Below, one piece after another: positions 1-6,677 of a stretch of 34,372 nt of DNA (positions are counted from its first letter, which is position 1; every line of letters starts with the position of its first letter). Source of the DNA: Clostridiales bacterium (GTDB lineage Bacteria > Bacillota > Clostridia > Saccharofermentanales > Saccharofermentanaceae); contig JAFWQC010000082.1 of the NCBI GenBank assembly GCA_017509245.1, positions 1 through 34,372 on the forward strand. Reading direction: 5' to 3'. The position numbers and the translations under genes were made by a program. The notes beneath the pieces are model-generated. The model saw only the letters and a program-made list of their open reading frames with translations. It was not told where the DNA came from and made no database searches.

Positions 1-575
1 ATGAAAGACATCTTTGAATCAAGATTATCCACCTTCATCGGAAGCTGCTTTAAGACATGTTCGACATAGAAATAAAGACGCGTGGTGTAATCGTCTTTAC
101 CGGTTACAAAAGGATACCTGACGGCGATCCAGTTCTTATCCGGATACTTCTGCCATAACGCATATTCAGCCTGTCTCTTTATCACGTCATAAGGATAGTC
201 CTGCCTGTCGCACCAGATAAGCTCTCCGCCCTTGCCGTCAAAATCAGCTTCAACGGTATTGAGATGCTTAGGCTCATAGACAGCCGTGCTCGACATGCAG
301 ATATACTTATCGAAGTCTGCCGCTTCCATGATCTTCCTGATGTCATTTGAACAATAAGCAAGCTTATCAATGATAACGTCATAATGCGTGTCTGAAATGA
401 CAGCCTTTATGCTGTCTTCGTCCGTTCTTTCGAAACGGATCCTCGAAACGGAATCACCGAAATAATCAGGAGTTTGTCCCCTGGTCGCAATCGTGACCTC
501 ATGACCTTTCTCTATAAGGTCATTGACCATGTGAATACCGAAAAACCTTGTCCCGCCTAAAACCAGTATCTTCAT
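1..575 (-). CDS. NAD-dependent epimerase/dehydratase family protein (C-terminus beyond window)
   Basis: The reading frame starts at an ATG at 575 and stays open for 191 codons to the left edge, so the C-terminus is missing. The N-terminus begins MKILVLGGTRFFG, a Rossmann nucleotide-binding loop, followed by a second beta-alpha unit (GHEVTIATRG). Further on is a CMSSTAVYEP segment where extended SDR enzymes carry the catalytic Ser, and a DYPYDVIKRQAE segment near the expected YxxxK (here Y-D-V-I-K). This layout fits nucleotide-sugar epimerases and related atypical SDRs that act on sugar or isoprenoid substrates in the cytoplasm. The substrate cannot be told. It is preceded by a short spacer carrying its own TATAAT, so it may be transcribed separately from the membrane protein gene upstream. 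Confidence 0.85.
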   Translation of the reverse strand, partial: MKILVLGGTRFFGIHMVNDLIEKGHEVTIATRGQTPDYFGDSVSRIRFERTDEDSIKAVISDTHYDVIIDKLAYCSNDIRKIMEAADFDKYICMSSTAVYEPKHLNTVEADFDGKGGELIWCDRQDYPYDVIKRQAEYALWQKYPDKNWIAVRYPFVTGKDDYTTRLYFYVEHVLKQLPMKVDNLDSKMSF

Positions 576-623
576 ATGCCTCATATCTCCAAAGTTCTGT
601 TTATACAGATGTTTTCCGCATCC

Positions 624-651
624 ATTATACAAAACAAAAGGCACTTTAAAA
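624..651 (-). promoter_or_regulatory. Candidate sigma-A promoter for the epimerase gene
   Basis: On the minus strand a perfect TATAAT lies at 624-629. A weak -35 match (TTTTAA, 646-651) sits 16 bases upstream. It is in the 81-base gap between the membrane protein gene and the epimerase, about 50 bases before the start codon. Confidence 0.45.
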
Positions 652-656
652 CTGTA

Positions 657-1691
657 TCACCTGATGTTATGGAACCTTACGATCTCGATCATCATCCTGT
701 TAATGCACCAATACGAAGCAAGGATCAACGCTATGGAGAATATGACGCTGAACAGGTTATGCCGGAGCTTTTTCTTAATCGCCATCCAGATAATGCTTAT
801 CACAAGGAGCGCTATGCCGGCAATCAAAAGACCACGTAAGAACATGCAAAAATCATATTGAACGGTATAAAGAAACTTTCCTGTTACATTATTATAATAG
901 CCGAAAATGAAGGAATAATAAGATGGCACAATAGAACTGGAACGTCTGTCCGTCGAGGACCAAATGATATAACCTCTCTGAGCATTGGTCAGGAATGTAA
1001 GTACACCTGCAAGTGAAACGGTAATGGCGAATACAGACAAAGCGGAACCTTTTCCTTTGGAGGCTTCCGGCTGCTCCTTATAGATCACTCTTTTCATGTT
1101 GATAAGGACAATGCACAGTATGCAGAAAACCAAAAGCAGCGCAACATATACAGTATTTGCAATCTGCAATGACAACTGAATCTTCTTGTCAGATATACGA
1201 TAAAACGGTCTTAGGAACAGAAAATAAGTACCCAGATTGTCAAAGAGTCTCGTAAAAACCACTCCCCAACTCACATTGGCGGTGATACGCATCCAATACC
1301 TGTAACCGTACAGCAGGTAAGCAACAACACCGGGTATCACAGAAGCGCTGATAAAGAGATTTTTAGCCATCTTCCTGCTCCTGAATTCATCGCGGGTAAT
1401 GCAGAACAGTTCCCTGCTCCACAATCCCGCTACAAACATAAGAATTCCGGTAAAGATCAAAGAAATGAAGACCGAGAAAACAACAGAGGGAATATTCCCT
1501 TTGTACTCAGGGATGTCCGGAATAATCCCTCTGATGAATTTTAGGATCTTATATCCCCGGTACAACGTCTGGTAAGAAAAAGGCAGACTTGCAAACAGGA
1601 CCATGATAATACCTGCCAAAGAAGACCTCTTAATCTTCCTGTCAGCAATAAAAAACATAAATGCCGAAACATACAGCAAGGTAATATACAT
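657..1691 (-). CDS. Polytopic membrane protein of unknown function
   Basis: I do not recognise a family. The 344-residue product is strongly hydrophobic, with about seven to eight predicted membrane spans spread along its length (for example near residues 1-17, 24-42, 68-91, 112-130, 175-198, 217-236, 287-306 and 314-332). The loops between them are short and basic, with no obvious catalytic motif. The start is set at the ATG at 1691 because AGGGGG stands five bases before it; an upstream in-frame TTG at 1706 would overlap that ribosome site. It lies between an unknown soluble protein gene and the epimerase gene, with no sign of functional linkage. It could be a permease, a sensor or a structural membrane protein. 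Confidence 0.7.
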   Translation of the reverse strand: MYITLLYVSAFMFFIADRKIKRSSLAGIIMVLFASLPFSYQTLYRGYKILKFIRGIIPDIPEYKGNIPSVVFSVFISLIFTGILMFVAGLWSRELFCITRDEFRSRKMAKNLFISASVIPGVVAYLLYGYRYWMRITANVSWGVVFTRLFDNLGTYFLFLRPFYRISDKKIQLSLQIANTVYVALLLVFCILCIVLINMKRVIYKEQPEASKGKGSALSVFAITVSLAGVLTFLTNAQRGYIIWSSTDRRSSSIVPSYYSFIFGYYNNVTGKFLYTVQYDFCMFLRGLLIAGIALLVISIIWMAIKKKLRHNLFSVIFSIALILASYWCINRMMIEIVRFHNIR

Positions 1692-1732
1692 ATTTGCCCC
1701 CTGCAAGCCTGCAGATTTCTATAGATTAATGT

Positions 1733-2569
1733 TTACCAGTCGAATGTGATCGTGAAATTGGTCATCGGAGCAAAGCACTTCTCGGGTGTGAGGAACGAGA
1801 AGCTGTCCTTGATCATCTTGAAGTCATCGTTCTCCATCTTCGTGATGAGGCCGTAGTAATCCTTGCCTTTGATGTTGCAGCGGATTACATAAGCATGCCA
1901 TCTGTCCTCAGTATCGATCTTGTCACCGTAAGCATTAGCCATATAGGCAGCCTGGTAAGCAATGTACTCTTCTTCGGGTTTACGCTTATAAAGGTCTCTG
2001 TAAGCCTCAGGTGTGATCCAGCCGTTGACCAGCTCATCCACATAGTTGTTCATCTTAGGGAAAACGATCTTTCTTACGCCACCGTTAAGGACAGTACCGT
2101 CTGTGTCGGCAACCTTGAAATAGTAAACATCCTGTCCGTTCTCATGGAATGTCTCATAAGCTACGACGAGAACTTCAGCAATTCCTGCCCTTCCCGCTTC
2201 GACTTCTTCAACGAACTTGTTCCAAAGGCCTGCGAAAAGAGCGAACTTGGACTTTTGCCCTGCAACCTTGTCCTTGGGGATAGGCTCATACTTGAGGGTA
2301 TTAAGTCCCGGTCTCTTCTTGTCGATCTCTTTGATCTTATCGTACTTATTGGCCTTCTCTTTATCTTCCACATACCAGATTCCGTAAGGATCGAAGATGG
2401 TTCCGATAAGCTCTCTGTCCATCTTGTTGGACCACGCCTCAAGGCCTTCACTTGCGATGTCTGCAAAGAATGTGCCGAGTGTCGGTTCATCATCTGTTGA
2501 GCCGTACTTCTTTCGGAAATCAGCTGTGTTTTTGTAATGCTTCAGTCCTTCAAATGCCTGTTCGTCCAT
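1733..2569 (-). CDS. Hypothetical soluble protein, 278 residues
   Basis: No family is recognised. The protein is acidic to neutral, without a signal peptide or membrane span, and rich in aromatic and charged residues. Its middle contains a beta-rich stretch (AEVLVVAYETFHENGQDVYY) and the C-terminus another (ITKMENDDFKMIKDSFSFL), which suggests a compact mixed fold. A strong ribosome site (GGAGGGTGATCTT) precedes the ATG at 2569. The gene follows the terminator of the sigma factor operon and has its own TATAAT, so it is probably a separate transcription unit. It ends 41 bases before the membrane protein start and may be cotranscribed with it. It is cytoplasmic by sequence; nothing more specific can be said. 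Confidence 0.6.
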   Translation of the reverse strand: MDEQAFEGLKHYKNTADFRKKYGSTDDEPTLGTFFADIASEGLEAWSNKMDRELIGTIFDPYGIWYVEDKEKANKYDKIKEIDKKRPGLNTLKYEPIPKDKVAGQKSKFALFAGLWNKFVEEVEAGRAGIAEVLVVAYETFHENGQDVYYFKVADTDGTVLNGGVRKIVFPKMNNYVDELVNGWITPEAYRDLYKRKPEEEYIAYQAAYMANAYGDKIDTEDRWHAYVIRCNIKGKDYYGLITKMENDDFKMIKDSFSFLTPEKCFAPMTNFTITFDW

Positions 2570-2613
2570 AAGATCACCCTCCTGATTTTTGCAGTCCTAT
2601 GCCTGCTTAATTC

Positions 2614-2619
2614 ATTATA
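2614..2619 (-). promoter_or_regulatory. Candidate -10 element for the 278-residue hypothetical gene
   Basis: A perfect TATAAT reads leftward 45 bases before the start codon at 2569. No good -35 lies at 16-18 bases; the upstream DNA is the AT-rich tail of the sigma operon terminator. Confidence 0.4.
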
Positions 2620-2645
2620 TCAATCTATATTCATAAAACATAAAC

Positions 2646-2677
2646 AATAAGAGACAGGATTGCTCCTGTCTCTTATT
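2646..2677 (-). terminator. Rho-independent terminator after the sigma/anti-sigma pair
   Basis: A perfect 14-base-pair inverted repeat (arms 2646-2659 and 2664-2677, core AAGAGACAGGA) closes on a four-base loop. It lies 23 bases past the stop codon at 2700. A T-rich tail follows in the leftward direction, so it should end the sigma operon transcript. Confidence 0.85.
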
Positions 2678-2699
2678 TTCAGTGAAATCAGCTATAACA

Positions 2700-3626
2700 T
2701 CAGAGTTTTGAGAAGTCGATCTGATCTGCCAGTTTCTGAATGTCTTCTTTTGTTAAGTTGTTGAGTTCAAGATCGTCATTCCACGGAAGGACAATAACGG
2801 ATACAAAGCTCTTTTCGAGATCTGCGGAGATAAAGGCCCTCTTGAATTCACCGTTTTCAAAGCTGTACGCTATGTTAACGGTCACTCCGCTCTTTGTCTT
2901 ATATGTCCATTCTTCAAAGTTGGTTCTGTCGCCGACGTTGAGATACGAGGTATCAAAATAGCCTCTCATGTTTCTGCTGATCTGGAAGTGAGTTCCATTA
3001 CAGGTCGAATCCAAATGGAACGTTCCGTCATCGTAAATATATCCGCCGCCTTTAACGTCACTCGAAAAGACTTCGCCGAACTTTGCCTTAAGAGTATTCT
3101 CATCACAATCTGTTTGATTTGTGTGCATCTTAAGGTTGTACTTTGCCAGTATCTCTTCGAACTTATCCGCCATCTCCTGAGAAAAGACAGAATAGTACTT
3201 GTACTTTTCAAACGGATCTTTGCCGGTGCGTTTGACCTCAGCATCATGCTTATTCAGGATAGACCCGTCAGTATCGTAGCTGCTTTCGAATTTCAACCAC
3301 TCCTCAGTCGCCTTGTATTCAGGCGAACCGGAATATCCCACTACCGAGATCAGCTCGCGGGGAGGCACTGAATTCTTAATGTCTTCTTCGATCGAAGGAC
3401 CCCATGAACTCTTCCCGAAAGAAAGAGATTCAAGTCCTCTTACTGCAGCATAAACCGACAGGCCCAATGCTGAAACTATTGCTGCGACCAAAATGAGCGT
3501 TACGGCTTTCTTTTTTGAAGTCTTCCTGGGTATTTCTGTTGTTACTGCGGGAGAAGACAGAAGTCTTTCACGCATGTCCATCTTTCTTGATACATCCATC
3601 TTTATCTTATCTGAGGTATCTCTCAT
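2700..3626 (-). CDS. Membrane-anchored protein, probable anti-sigma factor partner
   Basis: The 308-residue protein has a charged cytoplasmic N-terminus of about 40 residues, one membrane span (about 41-62, preceded by KKK) and a long extracytoplasmic domain of about 245 residues. This is the layout of DUF4179/RsiV-like membrane anti-sigma factors, in which the short N-terminal part binds the sigma factor and the outer part senses a signal. Its ATG overlaps the sigma factor stop (ATGA at 3623-3626), so translation is coupled. A ribosome site (GGAGGAATATTT) precedes it. The N-terminus is shorter than a classical zinc anti-sigma domain and has no HxxxCxxC motif, so any binding must be of another type. 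The role rests mainly on topology and gene pairing. The ligand is unknown. Confidence 0.7.
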   Translation of the reverse strand: MRDTSDKIKMDVSRKMDMRERLLSSPAVTTEIPRKTSKKKAVTLILVAAIVSALGLSVYAAVRGLESLSFGKSSWGPSIEEDIKNSVPPRELISVVGYSGSPEYKATEEWLKFESSYDTDGSILNKHDAEVKRTGKDPFEKYKYYSVFSQEMADKFEEILAKYNLKMHTNQTDCDENTLKAKFGEVFSSDVKGGGYIYDDGTFHLDSTCNGTHFQISRNMRGYFDTSYLNVGDRTNFEEWTYKTKSGVTVNIAYSFENGEFKRAFISADLEKSFVSVIVLPWNDDLELNNLTKEDIQKLADQIDFSKL

Positions 3627-4102
3627 AAATATTCCTCCAATCCTATCCTCATCAGTGCCTTGCCGCGGTTGATCCGTACGCCAACGGCTGATTCGGATAT
3701 CTTTAGAATTCCGGCGATGTCCTTATAGGAGTAACCTGCATAGTAAAACAGGTAGATCGGCATCCTGAACTGACCGTCCAGGTTCATGAGTTCATCAAAG
3801 ACTGCCTTGTTTCTCTCGTTGAAATCGTCGAAATATTGCAATTCATTCTCCGCAGACTCGAGATCAACTCCTGTCTGACGGGATACTGACTTTAGATAAT
3901 CCTTACATTTATTGGCCGTCATGGTGAGGAGATACGTCTTCTCCCTGCCTGGTTTAAATTCGACATCATTGCCGAGGAGTTTCAAAAACACATCCTGAAC
4001 TATATCTTCAGCATCGTGTTTGGAACCCGAATAATAAACGGCGAATCTGTAAAGATCATCAGAATAAGCATCAAATAATCTGACTACATCTTCGTTTTTC
4101 AA
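3623..4102 (-). CDS. ECF-family RNA polymerase sigma factor
   Basis: This cytoplasmic sigma-70-type factor directs RNA polymerase to a small regulon, probably under control of the membrane protein encoded next. Region 2 is seen in YRFAVYYSGSKHDAEDIVQ with the typical DAEDIVQDVFLKL core. Region 4 is seen in YAGYSYKDIAGILKISESAV followed by a basic helix (RINRGKALMRIGL). The length of 159 residues is normal for the ECF class. I choose the TTG at 4102 as start: GGAGG lies seven bases before it. The longer GTG start at 4135 lacks a proper ribosome site and would fall at about the transcription start of the candidate promoter upstream. Stop and next start overlap as ATGA. Confidence 0.92.
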   Translation of the reverse strand: MKNEDVVRLFDAYSDDLYRFAVYYSGSKHDAEDIVQDVFLKLLGNDVEFKPGREKTYLLTMTANKCKDYLKSVSRQTGVDLESAENELQYFDDFNERNKAVFDELMNLDGQFRMPIYLFYYAGYSYKDIAGILKISESAVGVRINRGKALMRIGLEEYL

Positions 4103-4141
4103 AATCTTTGCCTCCGGTGTTATTTGAGATCTCACCTATAT

Positions 4142-4168
4142 GACGATTCAAAACACCATTTTCTTACA
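4142..4168 (-). promoter_or_regulatory. Candidate ECF-type autoregulatory promoter
   Basis: Reading leftward, TGTAAG (4163-4168), a 17-base spacer and CGTC (4142-4145) lie about 40 bases before the sigma factor TTG start. Known ECF promoters in Bacillus have the form TGAAAC or TGTAAC with 16-17 bases to CGTC or CGAC, so this is a close match and suggests that the factor transcribes its own operon. Confidence 0.5.
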
Positions 4169-4215
4169 TGCAGTTTTAAACTATATCGAAAATTAAGCCG
4201 GCAAGCACCGTAGAA

Positions 4216-4683
4216 TCATCTGAACTTCTCCATTCTTATCAGATGCTCTTCATCAGGCTCGGTAATACCGTTCTTATAGTTGTATCCCATCTTCAGATAA
4301 AACGGAACGCCCGTTATCGATGCGGGGATCTCTATCCTTTTGGCTCTTAAGAAGTACTCATCCATTTCGAGAGTTTCAATGATGGTCCTTCCTATTCCCT
4401 TCCCCTGCTGCTCCGGGAGCACAAAGATGGTGTACAGGCTGCTCTCATCCTCTTTCCCCCAATAAGGTCCGATGGCGCCGCAACCGATTATCTGCTCATT
4501 ATCAACAACAACATAGAAATGCGTCCAGGACGCTCTCTGAAGCACGTTTTCAGGTGTCTCATAATCGATAAGCTGATCCATTAACTCCGCAGGATAATCC
4601 TTCGTGTTTGATATGCGGATCGTCTTACGGATGAGGTCTGATACCTCTTTTGCATCCTGTTCATTAAATCTTCTAATTATCAT
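4216..4683 (-). CDS. GNAT-family N-acetyltransferase
   Basis: A 155-residue single-domain GNAT that should transfer an acetyl group from acetyl-CoA to an amine in the cytoplasm. It starts MIIRRFNEQDAKEV, the usual first strand and helix. Motif A follows as YTIFVLPEQQGKGIGRTIIE, with the Q/G-x-x-G-x-G/A pyrophosphate loop QGKGIG, and then the C-terminal PFYLKMGY element that closes the CoA site. The start at 4683 is chosen because GAGGAAACAGAA precedes that ATG; the longer in-frame extension overlaps the gene upstream. It begins ten bases after the preceding gene ends and is probably cotranscribed with it. The substrate is not predictable. Confidence 0.88.
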   Translation of the reverse strand: MIIRRFNEQDAKEVSDLIRKTIRISNTKDYPAELMDQLIDYETPENVLQRASWTHFYVVVDNEQIIGCGAIGPYWGKEDESSLYTIFVLPEQQGKGIGRTIIETLEMDEYFLRAKRIEIPASITGVPFYLKMGYNYKNGITEPDEEHLIRMEKFR

Positions 4684-4693
4684 TTCTGTTTCC

Positions 4694-5392
4694 TCAATTC
4701 TTACCTGTATATATCTTGTGTGACTTGGCCTTGGTGATAAAATCAGCCATGCGGCCGTCTTTTGCAACTGCACCATCAAGCCCCGGGTACATCTCCGAGA
4801 TCTCTTCAGCAGTCATATTCATCCAGAAATCAGCGGGAAGTTCCTTGTAAAAAACGCCGCCGAAACTGTTGCCTGCAGATGATCCGGGCGAATCCACATC
4901 TGCTCTGATCACAACTCTTCCGTCACGCCTGAACACTAGCGTCAGGACAGTTATCTCGTGTGTCTTCTCAAACTCATGTCTTGCAAACACAAAGTCAGCA
5001 GGCCTGAAATTGAGGCCCATATAAGCTGCAAATCTTTCAGCAAAAGAATCAAGAGAGCCTCTGATTAGCGTATTGTTATCTTTCAATATCTGCAAGAGCT
5101 TATCTGTCATCCTGATCTCTGTAATGGAATCAGGAAGGATCAGTTCCTTAAGGCCTTCGAATCTTTCAAGAAAAGCGGTTTCTATCTCTTTGAAGCCATT
5201 ATCCGGTCCCTTTGTAAGGTTATTCTCAATAAGGAAAGATATATCCTGAGGTTCTTTCCCGCATTCTTCCCTGTAATGCTCTATGCATCTGTCAAAGCTG
5301 CTGCCGAAAGCATCATTACAAACAAGGCCTTCACCGAAGGCATCGAATCTGATGTCGTATTCGTCTTTTATCTTAAAGTTCAAAATGCTCAC
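4694..5392 (-). CDS. Hypothetical cytoplasmic protein, about 232 residues
   Basis: No named domain is recognised. The N-terminal half contains a single leucine-rich-repeat-like phrase (LKELILPDSITEI). The C-terminal half has a compact block with FRPADFVFARHEFEKTHEIT, a Gly/Ser-rich turn (SPGSSAGNSFGG) and a helical tail. Proteins of this general look occur in Clostridia as stand-alone unknowns, but I cannot name a family. I place the start at the GTG at 5392, since AGGGG lies eight bases before it; an upstream ATG at 5425 has no clear ribosome site. It lies between a small membrane protein gene and a GNAT gene in what looks like one leftward operon. Confidence 0.6.
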   Translation of the reverse strand: MSILNFKIKDEYDIRFDAFGEGLVCNDAFGSSFDRCIEHYREECGKEPQDISFLIENNLTKGPDNGFKEIETAFLERFEGLKELILPDSITEIRMTDKLLQILKDNNTLIRGSLDSFAERFAAYMGLNFRPADFVFARHEFEKTHEITVLTLVFRRDGRVVIRADVDSPGSSAGNSFGGVFYKELPADFWMNMTAEEISEMYPGLDGAVAKDGRMADFITKAKSHKIYTGKN

Positions 5393-5431
5393 TTGTCTTT
5401 CCCCTAAATCTGTTGTGATCATCATCAGTCT

Positions 5432-5782
5432 TCAACGGGACGGCGGTGGCTGAGGAGGACTTTCGTGAAAAATGGCCGCTAAAAGCAGGAACAAAACTAT
5501 CGATAAAAAAACACCTGAAATGACTGTCCCGAATACACCCAGAACGCGAAACCTTTTGTGATATCTGAATGCATCTGCAACACCGCCGACCGAAACGATA
5601 AAAGAGATCAGTATCCATATCGATATTAAGATCAGAACCGAACCCCACATGTCGTTAGTATCGATATATGGTCCTGCGAATTTGAAGACAATGGCCGAGA
5701 TCAACCCGAGGCAAGACATAACAAACCCGGTAATGCAGCGTTTGCTTATCTGTACAGGTTGTTTATTTGAAGTATCAGGCAT
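5432..5782 (-). CDS. Small membrane protein with three spans, DUF4190-like
   Basis: A 116-residue protein with a short polar N-terminus (MPDTSNKQPVQISKR), three hydrophobic segments (about 17-37, 46-67 and 80-103) and a proline-rich tail (SPPQPPPSR). This size and span pattern recalls DUF4190-type membrane proteins of Gram-positive bacteria, whose function is unknown. The resemblance is by layout only. AAAGGATGAT lies upstream of the ATG at 5782. It heads the short gene run that continues with the unknown protein and the GNAT. Confidence 0.6.
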   Translation of the reverse strand: MPDTSNKQPVQISKRCITGFVMSCLGLISAIVFKFAGPYIDTNDMWGSVLILISIWILISFIVSVGGVADAFRYHKRFRVLGVFGTVISGVFLSIVLFLLLAAIFHESPPQPPPSR

Positions 5783-5831
5783 TCCCTTTTTATCATCCTT
5801 TAGGTATTAATCCGTAGCAGTCAAAAGCCTG

Positions 5832-6590
5832 TCATTGAGGATAAGAGAACGAACCGTCCGCATTCACCGAAAAGTATGCATAGATACACGCGTCTCGATT
5901 ACCTACCGCAAGCCTGTAATCACCGGGCTTCAGAGTGCCATAGTGAGAAAGAGTGTATTCTTCGGTATTTGAACTTCCGCCGGGAAGAAGGAGGCCCTCC
6001 ATTGTATAGGCAAACGTTTCAAGTTTGCGGGCATAATACCATTTTCCGTTCTTCTGGACTTCAAGCAGGTAGAATCTGCTGTACTGATATTCGCCTTCTC
6101 CTTCATTGATGATCTCAACCTTGCCTTTATCGACCATCTTTGCCTTAACATAATCAGGACCCGGTTTATCTTCGTCCGCAGGGATCAGCATCTCTTCATC
6201 GGTGTATCTGAAAACTACGCTTATTCCCTTTGTTCCGTCGATCGTAAGAGTCAGCTTATCGCCGGTTACCTTGGCAATCATGTCCTTATCGGAATCAACA
6301 TAATCGATGTGGTAAGCGCCGTCCTTTAAAGTCATTTCAGCGGTGTGGTTTTTTCCGTTCTGACGGTATGTAACCAGATATGTGCCCTTATTGAGCCTGT
6401 CTTCATCAATGGTGATGACAGGTCTGTCTTCCTCTTTGATATCAGCGGCTTTGGTAACTATTCCGCCTGAAGCAGTCGATTCAAACTTCCAGTTGGAATC
6501 GATCGGACGGTTCTTTCCGCATGCAGTGAACGCAAAAGCTGAAGTGATCAGCATAACCGGAATCAGAATTCTTGATAATGTCTTTTTCAT
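5832..6590 (-). CDS. Secreted lipoprotein of unknown function
   Basis: The 252-residue product starts MKKTLSRILI, has a hydrophobic h-region and a lipobox FTAC with the lipidated Cys at residue 24, so it should be anchored outside the membrane. The mature part is rich in beta-strand patterns (KGTYLVTYRQNGKNHTAEM, DKLTLTIDGTKGISVVF), suggesting one or two beta-sandwich or lipocalin-like domains, then a more extended C-terminal part. No catalytic motif is seen. The start at 6590 is chosen because GGGGTGAGAAC precedes the ATG and the signal peptide begins there; an upstream ATG would add an unlikely polar extension. A TATAAT lies about 45 bases upstream, so it is probably the first gene of its transcript. 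Confidence 0.75.
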   Translation of the reverse strand: MKKTLSRILIPVMLITSAFAFTACGKNRPIDSNWKFESTASGGIVTKAADIKEEDRPVITIDEDRLNKGTYLVTYRQNGKNHTAEMTLKDGAYHIDYVDSDKDMIAKVTGDKLTLTIDGTKGISVVFRYTDEEMLIPADEDKPGPDYVKAKMVDKGKVEIINEGEGEYQYSRFYLLEVQKNGKWYYARKLETFAYTMEGLLLPGGSSNTEEYTLSHYGTLKPGDYRLAVGNRDACIYAYFSVNADGSFSYPQ

Positions 6591-6634
6591 GTTCTCACCC
6601 CTAAAACAGCGAATCTGATCGACAATCATTTACT

Positions 6635-6640
6635 ATTATA
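6635..6640 (-). promoter_or_regulatory. Candidate -10 element for the lipoprotein gene
   Basis: A perfect TATAAT reads leftward about 45 bases before the start at 6590. The upstream DNA is occupied by a GC-rich hairpin and no good -35 is seen at 17 bases. Confidence 0.4.
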
Positions 6641-6648
6641 CAACATGA

Positions 6649-6664
6649 GCCGGATCACTCCGGC
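6649..6664 (-). terminator. Weak hairpin after the heparinase-like gene
   Basis: GCCGGA and TCCGGC form a six-base-pair stem with a four-base loop, 13 bases past the stop at 6678. The following tail (TCATGTTGTAT leftward) is only moderately T-rich, so termination may be incomplete. Confidence 0.4.
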
Positions 6665-6677
6665 CCACATTGTTCTG

